37,366 nt of DNA from Acidobacteriota bacterium (lineage in GTDB: Bacteria; Acidobacteriota; Vicinamibacteria; Vicinamibacterales; UBA2999): the NCBI GenBank assembly GCA_018000455.1, contig JAGNJW010000038.1, forward strand, positions 1-37,366. Reading direction: 5' to 3'. The position numbers and the translations under genes are program-made. The notes beneath the pieces are model-generated. The model was given only the letters and a program-made list of their open reading frames with translations. It did not search any database and was not told the DNA's origin. Below are positions 14,568 to 23,074 of this stretch, in pieces; within the stretch, counting starts at the first letter, position 1; each line of letters opens with the position of its first letter.

Positions 14568-16648
14568 GGCGTGGGAGTCTCGACGACCGCGCGCACGCCG
14601 GGTTGCGACGAGGCGTGGGCCAGCTTCAGATAGGGCCGCGCCGCCGGCTCGTCGGCAAACCGCCGGGCCAGCGCCCCGAGCGACGCCAGCATGGCGGGGG
14701 TGGCCGGGGCGAGTCTGGCGCGTCCGAGCAGCGTGCGCCCGCCGTCGACCAGGCTCGTGAACGTGGCGAGGGCCTCGGCGGCCGACGCGCCTTCGAGCAC
14801 GCGCAGTGCCAGCACGCGCGTGTCGTCGGGCAGCGTGGCATCCGTGGCTACCGCCGCCACCTGGTCCACCAGATCCGGGGGACATTCGCCCGCCAGGGCC
14901 GCCAGGCCCGCGGCAATGATGCGCGGCTGACGCTCGGCCAGCGACGCCCGCACCGCCGCATCGCGCTCGGCCGGCAGCGTCAGCGCCAGACGCACGGCCT
15001 CGTAGCGCACGCGCCAGTCGTCGTGCCCCATCCAAGGCGCGGCGGAGAAGCCCGCGGGCACGCGTTCCGTGCGCTCGAGCAGCAACAGCATGTTGCGTTG
15101 CACGTGCCAGCGCGGATCCGAGAGGCGTGCCGCAATTAGCGACGACAGGTCGAGCGGCGCCTGCGCGAGCCGATCGAGCAGACGCCGCCGCGTGACGCGA
15201 TTATCAGACTCGGCCAGCGCCTCGAGCAACGGCTCGTGCTGCTCGGCGGTCATCGAGGGCAGCAGCGCGTCGAGGGCGGTGAAGTTCACGGGCTCCTCCG
15301 CCAGCAGGCGCGTGATGACGCCGGGCGCGCGCAACTGCTCGCGCAGTGCGTCGGCCGCGTGTCCCGCCACCGGCGGCGGCTGGTCGAGCAACGCCACCAT
15401 GGCGCCAATGTCGCCCTGCTCCACCTGACGCGCGGCCGCCCTGGCGCCGAGGGTGCCCAGGTCGCCGAGCTCCAGCCCCATCTGTACCAGCCGCAGCGAG
15501 GGCGTCGTTTCGGGCTCGTCGGCGGTGTCGCCGGCATCGTCGGCCGTGGCCGTCGCCGAGGTCGCCAGTTGCTGCAGCAGGCGGCCGTAGGATTCCGGGT
15601 TCGGATCGGCCAGCTTCCAGTCGGCCAGCAGGCGCGTGACCTGTCCCCGCAGCGCATCTTCCGCCACCACGCGCGTGGTCACGGCACTGCCTTGCGCGTG
15701 CGCGGCCAGCTTCGTGAGCATGCGGATGAGGCCGTGTGAGATGGTTTCGCCGGCCACATCGGCGGTGGCCTTGAGCACTTCGAGCACCGCGTCCACGCGC
15801 AGGCCCTGCACGGCGTCGCGGACGAACTCGTGCGGGCCGCTCTCGGTGCGGCTGGTGCGCACGAGGCGGCGCAGCGTATCCGGCTGCAGGGCCGAGATGA
15901 GGCCCGACGTGCGCGCCTTGAGCGCCTCGGCCTCGGGTCCGGTGGCCGTGCGCAGCGCCTGCGTGATCTGCAGCAGGTAGCCGGCGATGACCTGATCGTA
16001 GGCCTGCGCCCCGGCTCGCTCGTCGATGGCGCGAGCCAGGACCTCCGGCGTCGTGTCGTGGGGGGTGATGCCGGCTTCGCGCGAATCCCCGGCCAGCGCG
16101 GCCTGCGCCAGGCCGAGCCAGAGCTCGGCGCCGTGCGATTGCCTGGCGCCGGGGGCCGGCTCGCCCTCGCCGTCGGCGGGCGCCACGATGGCGAGATTGT
16201 CGAAGGTGAGCGGATGCAGCCGCACGTGTGGCCACGATGGGCGTACATCGGGTGCTTGCAGGCCCAGCGCGCCGCCGTAGTCGGGCTCGGTGGCCAGCGC
16301 CCGCAAGGCGGCCCCGACCTCGCCGGCCTCCAGCCCGCGCAGCAGGCTCACCGCGCCCAGCTGGTGCGCGTGGAGGCTTTCGGCCAGACGCCGCAGCACC
16401 GGGTGATCCGGATCGGTGGCCACGCCTTCGACGATGAGTTGGCGGCGCGCCACGCCGATGGCGATCTGCTCGCGTTCCATGAAGAGCCGATCTGCGCGCG
16501 TGAGGATGCCGTCGGCCACGCGCGAGAGTGCCGGATGTCCCATGGGGTACATCGCGTGCTTGTGCACGGCCACCGACAGCTCGAGCACCAGGTCGGTGAG
16601 CTCTCTTGGCAGGCCTGCGGCCGCATCTCGGCTGGGGGAATCAGCCAC
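14564..16648 (-). CDS. Helical (HEAT-like) repeat protein coupled to the HD-GYP gene
   Basis: A 694-residue, almost entirely alpha-helical protein, rich in Ala, Leu, Arg and Glu. No enzyme motif is visible. The N-terminal 120 residues hold YPMGHP (34-39) and a later stretch LAESLHAHQLGAVSLLRGLE (88-107) that parallels the downstream HD-GYP protein. From about 400 onward the sequence shows HEAT-like helical pairs, such as DPRWHVQRNMLLLLER and DDWRVRYEAVRLALTL. It is probably a scaffold. The GTG start at 16648 is preferred over a TTG at 16684 because the longer form adds only an unlikely N-terminus; the start is uncertain. It is the first gene of a two-gene operon. Confidence 0.75.
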   Translation of the reverse strand: MADSPSRDAAAGLPRELTDLVLELSVAVHKHAMYPMGHPALSRVADGILTRADRLFMEREQIAIGVARRQLIVEGVATDPDHPVLRRLAESLHAHQLGAVSLLRGLEAGEVGAALRALATEPDYGGALGLQAPDVRPSWPHVRLHPLTFDNLAIVAPADGEGEPAPGARQSHGAELWLGLAQAALAGDSREAGITPHDTTPEVLARAIDERAGAQAYDQVIAGYLLQITQALRTATGPEAEALKARTSGLISALQPDTLRRLVRTSRTESGPHEFVRDAVQGLRVDAVLEVLKATADVAGETISHGLIRMLTKLAAHAQGSAVTTRVVAEDALRGQVTRLLADWKLADPNPESYGRLLQQLATSATATADDAGDTADEPETTPSLRLVQMGLELGDLGTLGARAAARQVEQGDIGAMVALLDQPPPVAGHAADALREQLRAPGVITRLLAEEPVNFTALDALLPSMTAEQHEPLLEALAESDNRVTRRRLLDRLAQAPLDLSSLIAARLSDPRWHVQRNMLLLLERTERVPAGFSAAPWMGHDDWRVRYEAVRLALTLPAERDAAVRASLAERQPRIIAAGLAALAGECPPDLVDQVAAVATDATLPDDTRVLALRVLEGASAAEALATFTSLVDGGRTLLGRARLAPATPAMLASLGALARRFADEPAARPYLKLAHASSQPGVRAVVETPTP

Positions 16649-16705
16649 GCGGTCGAGCCTAGTCCAACCGTGCGGTCCACACAACGCGCCGTTCCGCCGC
16701 CCTGA

Positions 16706-17326
16706 TCACGCCAGGAGCCACGCGCCCCAGCCCACCAGCAGCGCGCCGAAGACACGGCCCACCCGCACACCGGCCGGCAACATCTGCTCCACCGCGACGG
16801 TCGCCGTCAACGCCAGCATCCAGGCGAGGTTCATCACGCCCAGTGCCAGCGCCGTGAGCATCACGGCCCAGCAGCAACCGAGGCAGTTGGTGCCGTGCGC
16901 CAGCCCCATGCGGAAGCCGCCCACCGGCCCGTTCTTCCACCGCGCCAGAAAGTACGTCAGCGGGTTGCGGCAGTGCGTGAGACACGCCGCCTTGAGCGGC
17001 GCGAACTGATAGAGGCCCGCCGCGATGAGCACGAGACCGCCGGCCGGGGTCGTGAGCCGGCTGTCGACGAGGGCTCCGGCCCTGGCGAGCGCCACCTGCA
17101 GCGCCGCCATGCCGAGGCTGTAGGCCAGCCACACGGCGAGGTAGCCCGCGACGAACGTAGTAGAGGCGCACCAGAATCGCCGGCCGGGCGACGGCGCCAC
17201 GAGCGTGGCGTAGGCACGCACCCAGGGCGTGACGGTGGGCGTCATCATCACGACCACCATCCCCAGCCACATCGCAACGGCGACCGCGAAGCCGCCGGCG
17301 CCGTCGGCGGCTAGGTGACCGTCCAC
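16706..17326 (-). CDS. DUF2182 membrane protein
   Basis: A 206-residue integral membrane protein with about five hydrophobic segments. The DUF2182 signatures are MWLGMVVVMMTPTV (19-32), C115-L-T-H-C119 in the loop after the third helix, then H144-G-T-N-C148-L-G-C-C152 before the next helix. Met-rich and Cys/His-rich motifs suggest metal (possibly copper) handling, but the family's function is not established. The GTG start lies 16 bases inside the upstream DUF1326 gene, so the two are translationally coupled. This pairing recurs across bacteria, which implies one joint function. Confidence 0.85.
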   Translation of the reverse strand: MDGHLAADGAGGFAVAVAMWLGMVVVMMTPTVTPWVRAYATLVAPSPGRRFWCASTTFVAGYLAVWLAYSLGMAALQVALARAGALVDSRLTTPAGGLVLIAAGLYQFAPLKAACLTHCRNPLTYFLARWKNGPVGGFRMGLAHGTNCLGCCWAVMLTALALGVMNLAWMLALTATVAVEQMLPAGVRVGRVFGALLVGWGAWLLA

Positions 17327-17943
17327 GCGAACCGCGAGTGCAGGCCGTGGGTTTTTTCGGTCTGGATGCGGATGACACCGTCGTCGTAGGCGGTCGAGCC
17401 GACGGCGATGACCTGCGTGGCGCCGTGGATCTGGTTGAAGATGTTCTCGAAGGTGACCGGTTGCGTTCGGTCGCGCCCCTTGATGTTCGACACGCTCGTC
17501 GTCAGCAGACCGGGAATGGCGCCACGGTGGGTGGTGCCCTCATCCTCGAACGCGATGGGCAGGTAGCGTGTGTCGAGCCAGCGGGCGACGAACTTCGCCA
17601 GCAGCCCCCACGAGCCGCCGGCTTGCCCACGGAAGATGCGATCGAGCGCGTCGCGCTGCGGCGGCGTGGCCGACTCGTCGATGATCACCACTTCCGTCCA
17701 GCCGCCGTCCATCATGCGCTGCGGCGCGTCGAAGGCCACGAACGCCCGCAGCCCGTCGAGCGGGATGTCGCCGAAGCGGCCCTCGTCGACGCGGATCGCC
17801 CAGTAGCCGCGGCAGCGTTCGTGGGTGCATGCCTGGCTGAAGTGCATATGCCCGGGGCACACGAGCTGGCAGGTGCAGTTCTCGAACATCAGGCCGCGGG
17901 CCGACCACGCCGGCACGGCAGATGTGGAGGATGTCGGGGCCAT
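17311..17943 (-). CDS. DUF1326 Cys/His-rich protein
   Basis: A 210-residue soluble protein. The family motif is near the N-terminus: F20-E-N-C23-T-C25-Q-L-V-C29-P-G-H32-M-H34 followed by A-C39-T-H41-x-x-C44. This is a probable metal-binding or redox site. The remainder has the family's DIPLDGLRAFVAFDAPQRMM and SWGLLAKFVARWLDTRYLPI segments. It overlaps the DUF2182 gene by 16 bases and lies 11 bases from the stop of the exported hydrolase on the same strand, so the three may form one transcript. Function unknown. Confidence 0.85.
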   Translation of the reverse strand: MAPTSSTSAVPAWSARGLMFENCTCQLVCPGHMHFSQACTHERCRGYWAIRVDEGRFGDIPLDGLRAFVAFDAPQRMMDGGWTEVVIIDESATPPQRDALDRIFRGQAGGSWGLLAKFVARWLDTRYLPIAFEDEGTTHRGAIPGLLTTSVSNIKGRDRTQPVTFENIFNQIHGATQVIAVGSTAYDDGVIRIQTEKTHGLHSRFAWTVT

Positions 17944-17954
17944 GACGCGCTGGC

Positions 17955-19094
17955 TCAGTAGCCGAGGCGGACGACGCCGGTCGTCTGATCGCCGACCGCG
18001 CCTCTCGACAGCCAGTCGAGCGAGGCCTTGAACATCAGCAGATGATGCGACTCCCACATCGCGTTGTGCGACGAGCAGGCCAGATCCACGAGCACCTTGT
18101 CGCTGGCGCCGAGGTCGTCGTAGGCGACCTTCACGCGTTCGGGCGGCACCTGCTTGTCGAGCGCGCCAGCGATGATCATCGTCGGGATCTTCGTGCCGCC
18201 GATCGCCGCCGCGTTCCAGCCGAAGGTGGTCGTGGAGGGTGCGCGGCGCACGCCCGTGCCCCAGGTGGCGCCGACCGGATCGGAGGCCAGCATCTCGGAC
18301 CACACCGCATCGCGCACGGCCGGATCGTACTGACCCGCGCAGCTCACCTGGCGATCCCAGTTGGCGATGAACTCGCTTCTCGACTGCGTGTTGAAGACCA
18401 CGCCTGGATTCGGCAGCGCCGGTGCCGTGGCTGGGGCCGCGCGGTTGTAGGCCGGCGCGAAGAGCACCATGCGGTGCACCTTGTCGGGATGCTGGGCGGC
18501 GTAGCCGCCGGCGCGCGGTCCGCCGAGCGACCACGCCACCAGGCTGACCTTGGCGACGCCGCGAATCTTCCGGATGTGATCGACCACATGGTCGATGTCG
18601 TGCCAGTCGGAGGCGAGGCTCGTGAGCTGTCCCGGGTAGGAGGGCTTGCACGGCGCAGCCATCAGGCTGGGCACGAACTGCGCCTGCTGCGCTTCGGCCA
18701 AGTTGCACGGATCGTTCATCGGCGACGGACGTGTCGACCGGCCGTAGCCGGTCGTATCCATGGCGAAGACGTCGAATCCGGCCTCGGCCAGGTAGGCCAT
18801 CCAGCTGTAGGCGCCGATCGGCGCGTCGAAGGCCACCTCGGCCGGCGTGCCGGCGCCGTGCACGAAGAGCACGACCTTGTCGGCGGCGGGCATGCCGCGC
18901 AGGGCCACGCCGGCGCTGACGCGCTCGCGCACGTAGATCTGGGCGAGCTGGCCGTCCATCGACGGTACCTTCGAGGTGACGCGCACGAAGTGATCGATCG
19001 TGAGCAGACGCTGCCCGTCGCCGGGAGCCGCAAGCAGCGCGGCGGGGCCGAGTGCGAGCACGGTGGCGGCGAACGCGAGAACGATGCGGGCCAT
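17955..19094 (-). CDS. Exported alpha/beta hydrolase
   Basis: A 379-residue protein with a signal peptide (about 1-23, ALLAAPG). The alpha/beta-hydrolase elements are VVLFVHGAGTPAE (74-86, oxyanion region), FAMDTTGYGRS (110-120), the nucleophile elbow VAWSLGG with S189, a late acid in MIIAGALDKQVPPE and the His in SSHNAMWE. The elbow is A-W-S-L-G rather than the strict G-x-S-x-G. Family members include epoxide hydrolases, haloperoxidases and esterases; the substrate is unknown. ATG 19094 is chosen because it directly precedes the signal peptide. Confidence 0.85.
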   Translation of the reverse strand: MARIVLAFAATVLALGPAALLAAPGDGQRLLTIDHFVRVTSKVPSMDGQLAQIYVRERVSAGVALRGMPAADKVVLFVHGAGTPAEVAFDAPIGAYSWMAYLAEAGFDVFAMDTTGYGRSTRPSPMNDPCNLAEAQQAQFVPSLMAAPCKPSYPGQLTSLASDWHDIDHVVDHIRKIRGVAKVSLVAWSLGGPRAGGYAAQHPDKVHRMVLFAPAYNRAAPATAPALPNPGVVFNTQSRSEFIANWDRQVSCAGQYDPAVRDAVWSEMLASDPVGATWGTGVRRAPSTTTFGWNAAAIGGTKIPTMIIAGALDKQVPPERVKVAYDDLGASDKVLVDLACSSHNAMWESHHLLMFKASLDWLSRGAVGDQTTGVVRLGY

Positions 19095-19170
19095 AGGTGC
19101 CGATTCTCGCACGGGCCGGTGCCTCCTCGGGACCGGCCGCTTCCGGCCCCGGCCCCCATACATTGGGCCG

Positions 19171-19740
19171 CATGCGCATCTTTGCGGCACGAAGCTCGGT
19201 ATCCAGGGTTTCCGCAACGGTTACGTCACGCGCGGCATCCTGATGGACATCCCGCGGCTCAAGGGCCTGCCATATCTCGAACCCGGCACGCCGATCTTCG
19301 TCGAGGATCTGGAGGGCGTGGGAAAAGCACGCCGGCCTCAAGGTAGGTCCCGGTGACGCGCTGCTCATCCGTTACGGGACGCTGGGCCCGGCGCGCCAAC
19401 AAGGGCCCGTGGAACGTGGGCCTGAACGCCGCTGGACTGCACGCCTCGGTGGGCGAGTGGCTGAAAGCGCGCGGCGTGGCCTTGATCGGCCGCGATGCGG
19501 CCCTCGACGTCGTGCCGTCGCTCGTCGAGGGCCAGAACCTGCCCGTGCACACGCTGGCGATTACCACTCTCGGCCTCAACATCTTCGACAACCAGGATCT
19601 CGAGGCGCTCGGCACGCTCGCCGTCGGGCAGAAGCGGTGGGAGTTCATGCTCACCGTGGCGCCCGTGCCCGTGCCCGTCGCCGGCGGCACCGGCTTTCCG
19701 GTGAACGCCCTGGCCACGTTCTGGGCGATGGCGAGGGCCG
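19171..19740 (+). pseudogene. Cyclase (kynurenine-formamidase-like) pseudogene with two frameshifts
   Basis: Three successive frames each encode part of one Cyclase-family protein. Frame 1 reads GIQGFRNGYVTRGILMDIPRLKGLPYLEPGTPIFVEDLE (to about 19318). Frame 2 continues WEKHAGLKVGPGDALLIRYGTLG. Frame 3 resumes with NKGPWNVGLNAAGLHASVGEWL, IGRDAALDVVPS and ends GGTGFPVNALATFW. These are the middle and C-terminal parts of the metal-dependent hydrolase family that opens cyclic or formyl compounds. The N-terminus, which holds the HxGTHxD zinc motif, is missing, so at least two frameshifts and one deletion are needed to explain it. Unless the assembly is wrong, the gene is dead. Confidence 0.75.
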
Positions 19741-19794
19741 GACACACGTGCCACCACCTGCATCATGTTCGCGCGCCCGGCCGGCGATGCACGC

Positions 19795-20733
19795 CTACAT
19801 CGGCGTGTTCAGGATGGCCTGCCGAATCGATTCCTGCACGCCGATGGGACGGATCGGAAACACCTCGAGCGCCGCCTGGTCGCGCACCACCGTGGCGTTC
19901 TTGAGGCCGGCAATCAGATGACGGCCAACCTCGGCGGTGGCCGGTGTGACCAGCGCCAGCCACAGACCAGAGAGATACGGCGTCAGCACCGGCACGAAGA
20001 TCAGCCAGCGGCGGAGACCACGCTGGCGCGCGTACTCGCGAATCAGGCCGGCGTAGGTCACCACGTCGGGGCCGCCGATTTCGAAGCGGCGGCTGGGGCC
20101 CGGCGGCAGGGTGCGGGCGGCCAGCAGATACGCCAGCACATCATCGACGGCGATCGGCTGCGTCGGCGTCGTGAGCCACGCGGGACACAGCATCACCGGC
20201 AGCCGATCGGTCAGCGATTTCATCAGCCGGTACGACAGGCTGCCGGCGCCGATCACCATGCCGGCGCGGAACTCGATCGTCTCGACGCCCGAGGCGCGCA
20301 GGATCTCGCCCACTTCGTGACGGCTCCTGAGGTGGGCGGACAGCTGCGGGTCGGCATCGTCGCCCAGGCCGCCCAGATAGATGATCCGCTGCACGCCGGC
20401 CCGCTTCGCCGCCGCGGCGAAGTGCCCGGCTGCTGTCCGGTCCTCGGCCTCGAAGTCGTCCGAGCCCGACATCAGGTGCACCAGGTAGTAGGCCGTGTGC
20501 ACGCCGTTCAGCGCGGGCTCGAGGGAATCCGGATCGAGCACGTCGCCGCTGACGATGCTCGTCGATGCCGCCGTCCGTGCGCGGAGTGATCCAGGTGTGC
20601 GCGCCAGGCACCGCACCTGCACCGCCTGCTGCTCGAGCAACGGCAGCAACCGTCCTCCGACGTAGCCCGACGCGCCGGTGAGCAGCACCACGGGGGTTGT
20701 CGACTGGTCGAGACCAGGCTGGTCGTGCGACAC
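19795..20733 (-). CDS. NAD(P)-binding epimerase/dehydratase-like protein
   Basis: A 312-residue extended short-chain-dehydrogenase-type protein (NmrA/atypical SDR). The dinucleotide-binding turn GASGYVGGRLLP is near residue 20, with a cofactor-side Arg in LARTPGSL. Later segments VVSGDVLDPDSL-like, YYLVHLMSG, IYLGGLGDD and FRAGMVIGAGS follow. The catalytic Y-x-x-x-K is not obvious (AYYLVH instead). The start is GTG 20733: a perfect AGGAGG (plus strand 20739-20744) is five bases upstream, so the earlier GTG inside that site is rejected. It is divergent from the DUF1990 gene with a 64-base gap. Relatives are often fused to DUF2867; here that domain is absent. Function unknown. Confidence 0.8.
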   Translation of the reverse strand: MSHDQPGLDQSTTPVVLLTGASGYVGGRLLPLLEQQAVQVRCLARTPGSLRARTAASTSIVSGDVLDPDSLEPALNGVHTAYYLVHLMSGSDDFEAEDRTAAGHFAAAAKRAGVQRIIYLGGLGDDADPQLSAHLRSRHEVGEILRASGVETIEFRAGMVIGAGSLSYRLMKSLTDRLPVMLCPAWLTTPTQPIAVDDVLAYLLAARTLPPGPSRRFEIGGPDVVTYAGLIREYARQRGLRRWLIFVPVLTPYLSGLWLALVTPATAEVGRHLIAGLKNATVVRDQAALEVFPIRPIGVQESIRQAILNTPM

Positions 20734-20797
20734 GGGCACCTCCTGCCTCGATGCCCGCGGAAGTGGCAGGCTTCAAAGGATAGTATTCCACGCATCG

Positions 20798-21415
20798 ATG
20801 CCCACGGTCTCCTTGCGCAAGCCTTCGGCCGCGATGCTAGGCGCGTTTCTCACGACGCAAGCCGGCGTGGCGTTCAGCTATGCGGCCGTGGGCGCCACCG
20901 CGGCGACCCCGCCTGCCGGCTACGTGGTGGACCGGACTCGCATCAACCTGGGCGCCGGCGAAGCGGCGTTCCTGGCAGCCCGGGCGGCGCTCGAACGATG
21001 GCATCAGTTCCAGCTGGGGTGGGTGTACGCCTGGCCGATCGATGCGCCGCTCGAACCCGGCACGATCGTCGCCGTCTCGGGACGGGCTGCGGGGCTGTGG
21101 TGGCTGGGTGCCTGCCGCATCGTCTACACGGTAGACGAGGGCGACCCGGTGCGACGCTTCGGCTTTGCTTACGGCACGCTGCCGAGCCACGTGGAGCAGG
21201 GCGAAGAACGCTTCCTCGTCGAGTGGGACTCGCACACCGACCGCGTGTCGTACGACGTGCTGGCGTTTTCCCGACCGAATCACCTGGTGATCCGCCTGGG
21301 CGCGCCGTTCGTGCGGCGCAGCCAGCGACGCTTCGGCCGTGAGTCGGCACAGGCCATGTTCCGCGCCGTGGACCCGACCTCGCCGCTGCCCGCCGTGGAG
21401 CAGCAGATGGGCTGA
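20798..21415 (+). CDS. DUF1990 family protein
   Basis: A 205-residue protein with the DUF1990 pattern: an N-terminal helix, VGATAATPPAGY (about 28-39), then NLGAGEAAFLAARAALERWHQFQLGW (about 47-72), RIVYTVDEG and FAYGTLPSHVEQGEERFLVEWD (about 125-146). The tyrosine- and tryptophan-rich core resembles small beta-barrel folds that bind hydrophobic ligands. No catalytic residues are evident. It is divergent from the epimerase gene, a neighbour relation that is often seen. Function unknown. It converges on the next gene with only 16 bases between them. Confidence 0.8.
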   Translation: MPTVSLRKPSAAMLGAFLTTQAGVAFSYAAVGATAATPPAGYVVDRTRINLGAGEAAFLAARAALERWHQFQLGWVYAWPIDAPLEPGTIVAVSGRAAGLWWLGACRIVYTVDEGDPVRRFGFAYGTLPSHVEQGEERFLVEWDSHTDRVSYDVLAFSRPNHLVIRLGAPFVRRSQRRFGRESAQAMFRAVDPTSPLPAVEQQMG

Positions 21416-21431
21416 GGCACGGCGACGCGAC

Positions 21432-22610
21432 TCAGGGCTCGATCCAGCCGCTCAAGGCCTTGAAGCGTCCGCCGTCGAGTTCGCACACGAAGCCGGCCGG
21501 CTGCGCGTGATGATCGCTCGACGAGAACGACACCGCGGGCATGGCGCCGCCGGCGTCCCAGTTCTCGATCGACTCGAGTGCCTCGACCAACCGCTCGCGC
21601 GTGAGGTCGCGGCCGGCGCGGCGCAGGCCCTCGACGATGAGGCGGCCGTAGACGTAGCCATAGAGCGAGTAGCGGTTGCGCGCACGTCCCGGATGCTGGC
21701 GCTCCATAGCCGTCCGATAGGCGATCACGCCGGGTTCAGTGCTGGCGTCGGGGTCGGGGTAGTAGCAGAAGCCGAGCGTGCCATTGGCGTAGTCGCCCGG
21801 CACGTTCAGGTACTGTTCGTCGGTGAGCGGTCCGACCGAGACGAGCGTGCCGCGCCAGCCGAGCGCGCCCTTGGCCTCCACGACCTTCTTCGCCTGCCCC
21901 GGGTAGAGCGCCATCACGATGGCCGTCGCACCGGCGTCGGCCAGGCGCTTGATGCCTGGGGCGAGGTCTCCGGGCTCGCGCGTGGCGACCGGGAGATTGC
22001 CGGCCACGGTGTAGCCGGACGCGGCGGCGAGCGCGTTGAGGCGATCGAGGAACAGGCGCCCGTACTCGTTGACGTCGTGCACGATGCCGATGCGCGTGAG
22101 CTTCCGCTCCCGGGCCAGATACGGGAACATCACCGCGGCTTCGCCCTCGTAGCGTGGGAACGAGGTGAACAGATAGCGCTGGCCCTCAGACGAGACGAGC
22201 GCCGAGTGCGGGAACAAGTACGGCACGCGCCGCTCGGCCGTGAAAGCCAGCAGCGCGATCGCCTGCGGGCCGCCCCAGTTCACGAGCGCCAGGACGCCGT
22301 CGTCGTCCACGAGCCGCTTCGCGTTGGCCACTGCCTCGGCCGCGGCATCACCACCCTTGCGCGGGTAGCCCTTCCACGCGATCGTGCGCCCGTGAATGGG
22401 CCCGGCGTTGTTGGCTTCTGCAAAGGCCAGACGAAAGCCGAGATTCTCTTCGTCGGTCGAGAACGAGCTGACCTGGTCTTCGAGGCCAACGGTGATGGTG
22501 GTGTCGGTCACACCGAGTCCGGCCGGTGACCGGACCGTGGTCTGAGCCTCGGGCATCGACACACCGAGGAGAATGGCGGATGCGACCAGGGCCGCAAGCC
22601 GAGTCAGCAT
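21432..22610 (-). CDS. Orphan branched-chain-amino-acid-type ABC substrate-binding protein
   Basis: A 392-residue exported periplasmic binding protein of the Peripla_BP_6 (LivJ) family, with signal peptide about 1-22 (MPEAQ). Family landmarks: GLEDQVSSFSTDEENLGFRLAFAE, a ligand-site region VNWGGPQAIALLAFTAERRVPYLFPHSA, SFPRYEGEAAVMFPYL, VYGRLIVEGLRRAG. It would bind a small amino acid or similar solute. No permease or ATPase genes are adjacent, so it is an orphan receptor. Such proteins can serve chemotaxis or signalling as well as uptake. ATG 22610 precedes the signal peptide. Confidence 0.85.
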   Translation of the reverse strand: MLTRLAALVASAILLGVSMPEAQTTVRSPAGLGVTDTTITVGLEDQVSSFSTDEENLGFRLAFAEANNAGPIHGRTIAWKGYPRKGGDAAAEAVANAKRLVDDDGVLALVNWGGPQAIALLAFTAERRVPYLFPHSALVSSEGQRYLFTSFPRYEGEAAVMFPYLARERKLTRIGIVHDVNEYGRLFLDRLNALAAASGYTVAGNLPVATREPGDLAPGIKRLADAGATAIVMALYPGQAKKVVEAKGALGWRGTLVSVGPLTDEQYLNVPGDYANGTLGFCYYPDPDASTEPGVIAYRTAMERQHPGRARNRYSLYGYVYGRLIVEGLRRAGRDLTRERLVEALESIENWDAGGAMPAVSFSSSDHHAQPAGFVCELDGGRFKALSGWIEP

Positions 22611-22626
22611 CGTGACCTCGACGGCG

Positions 22627-22989
22627 CTAAGCCTTCGCTTTCGCCTTCTGCTTGGGTTCCGATTTCAGCTTGCGCGTTCGCGCCGCAGTGGCGCCGGCCG
22701 CCGCCACCGCCACCGCACCGGCTACGGCGCCAGCCGTCATGAGTGCCTTCTTCATGCGCTTCCGTCGCTTTCGGGTGGGCGAGAGCGTCTCGGCCGCCCT
22801 GGCGGCCAGTTGCGAAGCCCCGGTGCGCGCCCTCTTGACTGCCTTCGCCGCACCGGCGCGTGCTCTGGTCACGGCCTTTGCAGCGCTCCTGGCGGCCTTG
22901 GCCGCGCTCTTGGCAGCGCTCCGTACGGCCTTGCCGCCGGCCCTGGCGCGCGTGACCACGTTCTTTGCGGTGTCCTTGATCTTTGCCAT
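22627..22989 (-). CDS. Short histone-H1-like Lys/Ala/Arg-rich protein with a hydrophobic segment
   Basis: A 120-residue, strongly basic protein. Residues 13-57 are repeats built on (T/S)RARAG-KAV-RSAAK-SAAKAA, typical of nucleoid-associated histone H1-like tails. A basic cluster RKRRKRMKK follows (73-81), then an Ala/Gly/Val stretch of about 20 residues (82-103) that could be membrane-associating, and a Lys-rich end (KQKAKAKA). GGAGAG lies nine bases upstream of the ATG (plus strand 22999-23004). The gene is 16 bases from the binding protein's start region on the same strand. DNA binding is likely from composition; nothing else can be said. Confidence 0.65.
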   Translation of the reverse strand: MAKIKDTAKNVVTRARAGGKAVRSAAKSAAKAARSAAKAVTRARAGAAKAVKRARTGASQLAARAAETLSPTRKRRKRMKKALMTAGAVAGAVAVAAAGATAARTRKLKSEPKQKAKAKA

Positions 22990-23074
22990 TTCGTTGATCT
23001 CTCCGGGCTCGTGACTTGACGAGCACTTCTTGGGTGTACCACGGTATCGACACGGCGAGCCGCCGTCGACGCAA

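Noticed and set aside
17344..17360. A T-rich run that could mark a terminator
   Set aside because: It lies inside the coding sequence of the DUF1326 gene and has no adjacent stem.
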